35,976 nt of DNA from JAGMXM01 sp964458325 (lineage in GTDB: Bacteria > Verrucomicrobiota > Verrucomicrobiia > Limisphaerales > UBA1319), in NCBI GenBank assembly GCA_964458325.1, contig CAYWIM010000045.1:1-35976 (forward strand), written 5' to 3'. A model generated the notes under the pieces. That model saw only the letters and a program-made list of their open reading frames with translations. It did not search any database and was not told the origin of the DNA. Below, piece after piece: positions 1-5,495 of this stretch. Within the stretch, counting starts at the first letter, position 1. Every line of letters begins with the position of its first letter. The position numbers were made by a program, and so were the translations under genes.

Positions 1-642
1 GGCACAAATCTGCGGCTTGCAGCCCGTCAGCCGACCGCGCTGCGGGCCAGGAGGCCCGCGCTCCAAATCCTTCCGGACCGCGAACGCCTGCTTCTACCTG
101 GAATAGGACCTGCTCCTATCAATGATGCGAAACCGGGCCAGATCCGGTATGGTCGATGGCCGGCACGTCGCAAGGTGATCGAGGCGAGCACGAAAACGAA
201 TCGCAGATGGCATGGGCGATGGCTGCTGATCGCGGCGGTGCTGGGCCTGTCGGTCGGCGGCAGCGGCCAGTGGGCCGATCGACGCCCGCAATCCTTCCCG
301 CCGTCCATCGCCTTGCCTCATGGACCATCTCCGGGTGGTGCCGTCGCTCTGGAATCGATGGGGTGGGCAGGCAGTGGGCGGGCGAATCGAGTCGAGCCCG
401 ACACCGGTTTATGGCCGGAGGCGGGCGCGGATGGGCAGTATCGGGTGATCGACGCCAGCCGGTATGACAGGCAGCTCCAGCGCGAGCATGAGCTGGTCCT
501 GTGCCAGGGGCATCGGGTCCTCTGGCGGTTTGGCGAGCAGTTGCGCGAGGAAGCGCTCGATTCGATCCGGTGGAGCGCGGTGGGCGGGGTGGTCGGAAGG
601 ACGGTCGGAACCGCGCTGAAAAGCGCTCGCCAGGCTGTCCGG
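1..642 (+). repeat. Direct repeat copy 1: toxin leader module
   Basis: This 642-bp segment recurs at 1871-2512 (offset 1870). By eye only two substitutions separate the copies, at 546/2416 and 594/2464. It carries a non-coding upstream part (1-174) and the first 156 codons of the toxin-like gene. Similarity stops abruptly at 642/2512, where the two encoded proteins switch to unrelated C-termini. The upstream part contains a 7-bp hairpin (arms 42-48 and 53-59) and a 6-bp hairpin (103-108 and 114-119). The repeat starts at the first base of the window, so its true left end may lie outside. Confidence 0.95.
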
Positions 643-1002
643 TATGGGCATGCTGCCGTAAAAAGCGGAGCGACGCTTCCAGCAGACATTGCCGCTACGT
701 TCCGGGGCGGAAATTATTCGTCACATGTTCTCCAGAGCGACGTAGTCGCCTACCGCTTCTCTGGTGGCGTCTCCGATCCTGCAGGCAGGTTCTTGACAAC
801 GCAACAGACGGTGCGGTGGATTGCAGCTCCCGAAGAAGCAATCCGAGCGTTGAATCTGCCTCCCGGAGCGACTGCCCAACAGTTGAATGCCTTCATCATA
901 CCAAAGGGCACGCAAATCTTCTATGGCCGTGTGGAAGGTGGAGCGCAGCGAGCAACGCAAATCTTCATCCAAGATCGAGGTATTCTCATTCCCGCACCCT
1001 GA
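175..1002 (+). CDS. Secreted polymorphic toxin-like protein, C-terminal domain of unknown activity
   Basis: This 275-residue protein starts at GTG 175. No clear Shine-Dalgarno is seen, but this start places a basic n-region and hydrophobic stretch (about residues 9-28, core LLIAAVLGLSVGG) at the N-terminus, as in a Sec signal peptide. Residues 1-156 are shared with the second toxin gene. Residues 157-275 are unique and begin exactly where the DNA repeat ends. This part contains FRGGNY, a YRFSGG segment followed by GRFL, and a late IPKGTQIF...TQIFI segment. That layout recalls C-terminal domains of RHS and other polymorphic toxins, some of them NAD-consuming, but I cannot assign a fold. The gene is followed two bases later by a small immunity-like gene. 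Other toxins of this style carry far longer N-termini, so the short leader is unusual. Toxin role: fairly sure from context. Activity: unknown. Confidence 0.65.
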   Translation: MIEASTKTNRRWHGRWLLIAAVLGLSVGGSGQWADRRPQSFPPSIALPHGPSPGGAVALESMGWAGSGRANRVEPDTGLWPEAGADGQYRVIDASRYDRQLQREHELVLCQGHRVLWRFGEQLREEALDSIRWSAVGGVVGRTVGTALKSARQAVRYGHAAVKSGATLPADIAATFRGGNYSSHVLQSDVVAYRFSGGVSDPAGRFLTTQQTVRWIAAPEEAIRALNLPPGATAQQLNAFIIPKGTQIFYGRVEGGAQRATQIFIQDRGILIPAP

Positions 1003-1004
1003 AT

Positions 1005-1376
1005 ATGAGCAACACCGACATTGTTCAAGGTCTGCGTGGTCTGGCTGACGAATTGAAGCCATTCACACAGGAAGTCACTGTTGGCTCACGAATTTGGAAT
1101 GGCAGCGCCTATGTGGTTGCAGAACCACGGAAGCTCAACCCGTACGCGCTCGCTTGGTGGAGTGCGCTCACCTCGATGGCAGACATGATTGAACGCCAGG
1201 ACGCGCCTCTGACTCGGCACCAGTTCGAGTATTTGAAGAAAAGGCTCTTTGGCGGAATGGGAAGCTTGTGCGACTTTTCGCTCGACAAAAAACAGTTTGG
1301 AGATGCAGCCGCCGCCGCCAACGCGAAGTTGGACTCGAAACGGAGCGAACTCTACAAGTTGTTTAAATCGAGCTGA
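1005..1376 (+). CDS. Small immunity-like protein paired with the first toxin
   Basis: This predicted cytosolic protein of 123 residues starts at ATG 1005, two bases after the toxin stop, so the two are probably co-translated. It has no signal peptide or membrane segment. The sequence is a mix of helical segments (residues 3-17 with LRGLADELKPF, and 43-62 with LAWWSALTSMADMI) and ends in a lysine-rich tail. I do not recognise a characterised family with confidence. Size, position directly behind a variable toxin C-terminus, absence of export signals, and lack of similarity to the protein behind the second toxin all fit a cognate immunity protein, which would bind and block its own toxin in the cytosol. 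The immunity role is inferred from context only. Confidence 0.6.
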   Translation: MSNTDIVQGLRGLADELKPFTQEVTVGSRIWNGSAYVVAEPRKLNPYALAWWSALTSMADMIERQDAPLTRHQFEYLKKRLFGGMGSLCDFSLDKKQFGDAAAAANAKLDSKRSELYKLFKSS

Positions 1377-1622
1377 CCATTGGCTGTCCTGCACAAATGG
1401 TGGAGGGAAATCAGCCTCGTTCGGGCCGCGAGACCGCTGCAGAGCGCGTGGGGTGGCCATCCCCGCAGTTGCAGCGCCTGTCCTGCGACCATCGGATTCA
1501 AATGTCGAGCGGCTGGATCGCAGGTTCCGGGCAACAGCGGGAACGCCGGTCTGCCTGCCGACGCGGCGCAGGCAGGCCTCCGGCCCGGCCTTGGAGGCGG
1601 CGCGCATTCACGTGCCACGTGC

Positions 1623-1653
1623 CCCTCCCCGCTCGCGCCTCGCGGGGCGAGGG
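1623..1653. repeat. GC-rich hairpin repeat, copy 1
   Basis: CCCT-CCCCGC pairs with GCGGGG-(CG)-AGGG around a short loop, leaving a two-base bulge. The same 31-bp unit occurs at 3383-3413 and 3652-3682, always between genes of this accessory region and not seen elsewhere in the window. This is the pattern of a REP-like element. Confidence 0.8.
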
Positions 1654-1747
1654 AAGAAAGCTGAAAGCCGCGGCTAAGCCAGCAAGGGGATGCAAATGTC
1701 GGCTGGCAGGCGGACGCGGCAGCGTCGGGTCCCGCAAGCCGCAAGCT

Positions 1748-1836
1748 GAAAGGTAGGGCGGCCACTCCGTGGACGCCGCATCGAGGGCCTCCAAGCTCAC
1801 AACTCGGCGCGCAGCGGAGTGCGCGCCCTACCTTTC
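1748..1836. repeat. Inverted-repeat module (palindromic element), copy 1
   Basis: Arms 1748-1769 and 1815-1836 (GAAAGGTAGGGCG...ACTCCG and its complement) match at 20 of 22 positions and enclose a 45-base spacer. A second copy lies at 3783-3871. Long stem-loop elements with a TAGGGCG core are, from memory, scattered through some Verrucomicrobia genomes; I could not check this. Confidence 0.8.
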
Positions 1837-1870
1837 CAAGGGCAAGGGCATCACATGCCCGTGTTTCGCG

Positions 1871-2512
1871 GGCACAAATCTGCGGCTTGCAGCCCGTCAG
1901 CCGACCGCGCTGCGGGCCAGGAGGCCCGCGCTCCAAATCCTTCCGGACCGCGAACGCCTGCTTCTACCTGGAATAGGACCTGCTCCTATCAATGATGCGA
2001 AACCGGGCCAGATCCGGTATGGTCGATGGCCGGCACGTCGCAAGGTGATCGAGGCGAGCACGAAAACGAATCGCAGATGGCATGGGCGATGGCTGCTGAT
2101 CGCGGCGGTGCTGGGCCTGTCGGTCGGCGGCAGCGGCCAGTGGGCCGATCGACGCCCGCAATCCTTCCCGCCGTCCATCGCCTTGCCTCATGGACCATCT
2201 CCGGGTGGTGCCGTCGCTCTGGAATCGATGGGGTGGGCAGGCAGTGGGCGGGCGAATCGAGTCGAGCCCGACACCGGTTTATGGCCGGAGGCGGGCGCGG
2301 ATGGGCAGTATCGGGTGATCGACGCCAGCCGGTATGACAGGCAGCTCCAGCGCGAGCATGAGCTGGTCCTGTGCCAGGGGCATCGGGTCCTCTGGCGGTT
2401 TGGCGAGCAGTTGCGGGAGGAAGCGCTCGATTCGATCCGGTGGAGCGCGGTGGGCGGGGTGGTGGGAAGGACGGTCGGAACCGCGCTGAAAAGCGCTCGC
2501 CAGGCTGTCCGG
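1871..2512 (+). repeat. Direct repeat copy 2: toxin leader module
   Basis: This is the second copy of the 642-bp leader repeat. Two substitutions in 642 bp imply recent duplication or ongoing gene conversion. It encodes the N-terminal 156 residues of the second toxin and ends exactly where the protein diverges. Confidence 0.95.
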
Positions 2513-2863
2513 CTTGCACATAATGCAGATAAGAGTGAAACGATCCTTGTCAGGCACTACACCGACATCGCCACGCGGCAACTGATAAACGAAAGCTCAC
2601 ATTTGAGGGCAGGGACATATGTAACGCTCCCCTCGGAGATTCCACCCCGAGCTGGTCACCTTCAGATCGAGCGAATCCTCGAAATCAATCCGGGGCGCAG
2701 CGTCACGTATATTGATGTCCCCACACCGGTTTCCAATCTCCGTGTTCCCGCCGATGGCCCCATGACGAGCGGTGGCGCTTGGCAGCGCCAGCTGATCGAG
2801 CCAACGCCTATCGATCCCCATCGTTGGCGGCGTCCGCCTGGGCGCCGAGGAGGAGGAGGCTGA
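2045..2863 (+). CDS. Secreted polymorphic toxin with HYD1-like ADP-ribosyltransferase C-terminus
   Basis: This 272-residue protein starts at GTG 2045, by analogy with copy 1. Residues 1-156 are nearly identical to the first toxin (signal peptide, then a leader of unknown function). Residues 157-272 form a different domain. They contain RHYTD, followed by a helix (ATRQLINESS), an AGTYVTLP strand, a GHLQIERIL segment, YIDVP, and a terminal GGAWQRQ...PTPID segment. This order (H-Y-T near the start, a short Y-x-T strand, a late GG-x-x-x-x-Q and Pro-Ile-Asp end) fits the HYD1/ART-like toxin domains of polymorphic toxin systems, which transfer ADP-ribose from NAD to targets. The gene is followed one base later by its presumed immunity gene. 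An upstream in-frame start at 1769 was rejected because that part lies in palindromic repeat. Confidence 0.7.
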   Translation: MIEASTKTNRRWHGRWLLIAAVLGLSVGGSGQWADRRPQSFPPSIALPHGPSPGGAVALESMGWAGSGRANRVEPDTGLWPEAGADGQYRVIDASRYDRQLQREHELVLCQGHRVLWRFGEQLREEALDSIRWSAVGGVVGRTVGTALKSARQAVRLAHNADKSETILVRHYTDIATRQLINESSHLRAGTYVTLPSEIPPRAGHLQIERILEINPGRSVTYIDVPTPVSNLRVPADGPMTSGGAWQRQLIEPTPIDPHRWRRPPGRRGGGG

Positions 2864-2864
2864 A

Positions 2865-3242
2865 ATGATGCTCACTTGCCCTCATTGCGGGAAGAAGATT
2901 CGGCTCCGACAGCAATATCTGTATCACGCCGGATTCAGCAACCAAGGTTTTCTGTATTGCGACTCCTGTCCGGCCATTTTAGTATTTGGCTCCTATAATC
3001 CTAACTACGTTCGAATTGTCGGCGACAAACATCCTTGGATGCTGTCTCAGGAAGAGAAGAAACGCGTTGAAGCCCACTTGACACATTGTCATTGTCAAGG
3101 ACGCTTCCGTTTTGAAGCCTACCCCAGGTGTCCGCACTGTGCAGGAGATTTACATAGTTTGCTGCCAGACAAGATGCACTTTATCGCAGTCGGAGATGTC
3201 CTTGACGCTGACCAGGACGAGACCGCATGGCGAGCTGGATAG
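2865..3242 (+). CDS. Zinc-ribbon immunity-like protein paired with the second toxin
   Basis: This 125-residue protein starts at ATG 2865, one base after the toxin stop. The upstream GAGGAGGAGG run at the toxin's 3' end is a strong Shine-Dalgarno. It has paired cysteines suited to metal binding: CPHCGK near residue 5, CDSC near residue 33, CHC near residue 77 and CPHC near residue 89. These suggest two zinc ribbons. It has no signal peptide. It shares no sequence with the immunity-like protein behind the first toxin, as expected if each partners a different toxin domain. Immunity function is inferred from context. Base composition is less GC-rich than the neighbours, a hint of separate origin. 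Confidence 0.65.
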   Translation: MMLTCPHCGKKIRLRQQYLYHAGFSNQGFLYCDSCPAILVFGSYNPNYVRIVGDKHPWMLSQEEKKRVEAHLTHCHCQGRFRFEAYPRCPHCAGDLHSLLPDKMHFIAVGDVLDADQDETAWRAG

Positions 3243-3382
3243 GGGCAAAGCATGCGCTGGGATTCCATCTGTCACGGACTGTCTTCTACTCCGGCCCAGG
3301 CAACAGAGCGCGTGCCCTCAGTTTCGCAGAATGCGCCGGTGCAACTCCGATCGATCTTCCAGCTGGCGGCGGTGCCACGCGC

Positions 3383-3413
3383 CCCTCCCCGCTCGTGCCT
3401 CGCGGGGCGAGGG
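3383..3413. repeat. GC-rich hairpin repeat, copy 2
   Basis: Same unit as 1623-1653 with one change in the loop (GCTCGTGCC instead of GCTCGCGCC). Confidence 0.8.
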
Positions 3414-3647
3414 GGGACGATGGGCGGTGTGTCGGTTCGTCAGTGCGTCGGCGTGTCCAGGCGCCACGGCGGCTTCGGGTTCAAGTCATGTTCCGCGTGG
3501 TCGGCGTGGTCCGCGGGCTGCAGATTGGAGGTCGAAAGCTGTGGCTGCAGATTAAAATTCTCCACGCCTCAGCGCCTCTGCGGGAGAATGTTTCTTCTTC
3601 GTGTCCTCGTTACCTTCGTGGTGAGATGTTTTAGCGCCCCTCTCCCT

Positions 3648-3991
3648 GTGCCCCTCCCCGCTCGCGCCTCGCGGGGCGAGGGAAGAAAGCGCGGCTTGAA
3701 AGCCGCGGTCACGCCAGCAAGGAGATGCAAATGTCGGCTGGCAGGCGGACGCGACGGCGTCGGGTCCCGCAAGCCGCAAGCTGAAAGGTAGGGCGGACAC
3801 TCCGTGGACGCCGCATCGAGGGCCTCCAAGCTCACAACTCGGCGCGCAGCGGAGTGCGCGCCCTACCTTTCCAAGGGCAAGGGCATCACATGCCCGTGTT
3901 TCGCGGGCACAAATCTGCGGCTTGCAGCCCGTCAGCCGACCGCGCTGCGGGCCAGGAGGCACGCGCTCCGAATCCTTACGGGCCGCGGACG
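3648..3991. repeat. Scaffold repeat, third copy without a toxin
   Basis: It matches 1619-1990: hairpin unit (3652-3682), palindromic module (3783-3871), then the first 80-odd bases of the leader repeat (from 3906). After about 3991 it diverges and no toxin leader follows. Several substitutions (for example GAGGCACGCG for GAGGCCCGCG) weaken the hairpin arms, suggesting an older, decaying copy. Confidence 0.85.
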
Positions 3992-4307
3992 TCCCCGTCC
4001 GGAGTAGCGTGCAGCTCGATGCCCCTTCGTTTTCAGCACTTGTTTCATTCTCTCGAACTCCCCCCGCGGGCAACTCCTGGCCGGGACATTCCACCCCGAT
4101 GGGGCATAATTCCCCACTCGAGACGCCCCGATTCCGCGCCTGACCGCCACACATTCGAAGCCTGTGTCAGGCGCCGGCCAAACGCCTGTTCTGCCTCGCT
4201 GATCGGCCCTTTCGTGCGATGGAATCCGAGGGGGATGGCCCGCGGGCAGACCTCCGCCGCGATCATGGCATTGTTGGTGCTTCCCGACTTTGCATCCGGA
4301 TCGAGCC

Positions 4308-4592
4308 ATGGGTTCAGGCAGAAAATGTTCCACGCCGAAGCCAGCGCGCGGCAGCAGCCAGCGCGGACGCGTTCGGTGGATCTCCCCCGCCCCCGCTTTG
4401 CTGAAGCAATCCCCCGCCCTCTCGAGGGAGAGGCTGGAGGCAAAACCGCCCATCGCATCCAGTGCCGCCGGGGCGCCCAGGCCGAAGAAACCCATCCAGT
4501 TCGCGGGCTTGTGCGTGGATTGCCAGAACCGGCGCACGTGCATCTACGCGAAGGTCCACGGGGGCGTCTGGCACTGCGAGGATTACCAGTAA
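4308..4592 (+). CDS. Small cysteine-motif protein leading the redox operon
   Basis: This 94-residue protein starts at ATG 4308; an earlier TTG at 4290 is possible. The N-terminal 65 residues are basic, low in order and rich in Ser/Ala/Pro. The last 30 residues form a compact motif: GLCVDC, four residues, a third Cys, then a GGVWHCEDY ending. Four cysteines in a C-x2-C-x5-C-x9-C layout suggest a small zinc or iron-sulfur knuckle. Short proteins ending in G-G-V-W-H-C-E-x-Y are, as I recall, common in anaerobes near NADH-dehydrogenase-like genes; their function is unknown. The stop is one base before the NuoE-like start, so it is co-transcribed with the redox complex and may be an accessory or assembly factor. 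The conserved tail is well supported, the start is not. Confidence 0.6.
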   Translation: MGSGRKCSTPKPARGSSQRGRVRWISPAPALLKQSPALSRERLEAKPPIASSAAGAPRPKKPIQFAGLCVDCQNRRTCIYAKVHGGVWHCEDYQ

Positions 4593-4593
4593 C

Positions 4594-5481
4594 ATGACAC
4601 CAGGAACCGTCGTGCAAGGGAACGAGGATCGATCCGCCGCCGCGGTCATCGAGATCGACGAGGTCGGCCCGATCATCGAGAAACATCGGAAGCAGCGGGG
4701 GGGGCTCATTGCGATCCTGGGCGACATCCAGGCCCGGTATGGCTACCTGCCCGAACCCGCGCTGCGGATGGTCAGCGTCCAACTGAAGCATCCCCTCGAG
4801 GAAATCTACGGGGTCGCCACCTTCTATCGATCGTTCAGCCTGGCGCCGCGCGGCAAACACCACGTCTGCGCCTGCCTGGGGACCGCCTGCCATGTGCGAG
4901 GCGCCCAGCGAGTCGTCGACGAACTCGAGCGCAAGCTCGGCATCCGAGCCGGCCAGACAACTTCCGACGGCGAGTTCTCGCTCGAGACCGTCAATTGCCT
5001 GGGCGCATGCGCGCTGGGCCCCGTGGTTGTGACCGATGGGCATTATCACTCGAAAGTCAGAAAGTCGGGTGTGGCCGATCTGCTCGAGCGGGCGGCCCAG
5101 GGCGGCGGCTCGGCGGAGGGAAACGGGGCGCCGCCCTTCGTGCTGAACGCCTGCTGTCCCCGCTGCCAGACCAGGCTCGAAGACGGCGGCCATCTCATCG
5201 AGAACCATCCGGTGATCCGGCTCGACGCGGCGTGCCGCGGCCGGCATGGCTGGGTTCGACTATCGAGCGTTTACGGGAGCCGGCAGATCGCATCCGAATT
5301 CCCGATCCCCCCGAGATCCGTCGTCGAGTTTCAGTGCCCGCACTGTCACATCGCGCTGCCCATCTCGAGCCGCTGCTGGGAGTGCGATGCGCCGGTGGCA
5401 TCGCTGCAGATTGCCGGGGGCGGCAAATGGAACCTGTGCTGCCGGCGCGGCTGCCCTCAGCACCTGCTCGAGATCTCCTGA
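4594..5481 (+). CDS. NuoE/HydC-like [2Fe-2S] subunit with C-terminal zinc-ribbon extension
   Basis: This 295-residue protein has two parts. Residues 1-170 match the thioredoxin-like NuoE/HydC fold: an N-terminal helical bundle (GGLIAILGDIQARYGYLP, then VATFYRSFS) and the four cluster cysteines in CLGTAC and CLGAC, which hold a [2Fe-2S] centre relaying electrons to or from the FMN subunit. Residues 180-295 are an extra region with paired cysteines (CCPRC, CPHC, CWEC and CCRRGC), most likely two zinc ribbons. Ordinary NuoE proteins stop at about 160-180 residues, so this tail is distinctive. The gene lies directly between the small Cys protein and the NuoF fusion, as in HydC-HydB and NuoE-NuoF pairs. 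The subunit role is secure; the tail may dock another subunit. Confidence 0.85.
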   Translation: MTPGTVVQGNEDRSAAAVIEIDEVGPIIEKHRKQRGGLIAILGDIQARYGYLPEPALRMVSVQLKHPLEEIYGVATFYRSFSLAPRGKHHVCACLGTACHVRGAQRVVDELERKLGIRAGQTTSDGEFSLETVNCLGACALGPVVVTDGHYHSKVRKSGVADLLERAAQGGGSAEGNGAPPFVLNACCPRCQTRLEDGGHLIENHPVIRLDAACRGRHGWVRLSSVYGSRQIASEFPIPPRSVVEFQCPHCHIALPISSRCWECDAPVASLQIAGGGKWNLCCRRGCPQHLLEIS

Positions 5482-5495
5482 GCCAAAGAGCCGCT

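Larger units (their letters stand above)
1619..1990. repeat. Scaffold repeat, copy upstream of toxin 2
   Basis: This segment is closely matched by 3648-3991. It comprises a GC hairpin, a unit containing GCTGAAAG..GCCGCGG, an inverted-repeat module, and the start of the toxin leader repeat. The copies differ by scattered substitutions and an insertion of about 8 bases near 3691. The 1-122 stretch at the window start is the right-hand part of the same scaffold. These units look like interspersed palindromic (REP/MITE-like) elements rather than genes. Confidence 0.85.
1377..2044. other. Non-coding stretch between toxin cassettes
   Basis: No convincing gene is seen. It holds unique sequence (1377-1618), a GC hairpin repeat (1623-1653), a 22-bp imperfect inverted repeat (1748-1769 and 1815-1836), and the non-coding part of leader repeat copy 2 (1871-2044). 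The reading frame of the second toxin gene stays open back to 1769, but that part reads through palindromic repeats and is unlikely to be coding. Confidence 0.7.
3243..4307. other. Long non-coding repeat-rich stretch before the redox operon
   Basis: No gene with support is seen. Contents: unique sequence, a GC hairpin repeat (3383-3413), a degenerate repeat-like tract (about 3555-3632), another hairpin (3652-3682), the palindromic module (3783-3871), a third partial scaffold end (3906-3991), then sequence without repeats (3992-4307). A CATAAT hexamer at 4105-4110 could be a -10 element for the downstream operon, but no good -35 is seen. Reading frames across 4003-4307 look like by-products of high GC. 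Confidence 0.6.

Noticed and set aside
1769..2044. N-terminal extension of the second toxin from 1769
   Set aside because: It reads through the palindromic module and the non-coding part of the repeat, and would bury the signal peptide about 92 residues inside the protein.
1619..3991. CRISPR array
   Set aside because: Repeats are long, irregularly spaced and contain toxin genes between them; no short regular repeat-spacer pattern is present.
4045..5247. Minus-strand open frame of about 400 codons opposite the NuoE-like gene
   Set aside because: It overlaps a clear NuoE domain on the other strand; long antisense frames are expected at this GC content.
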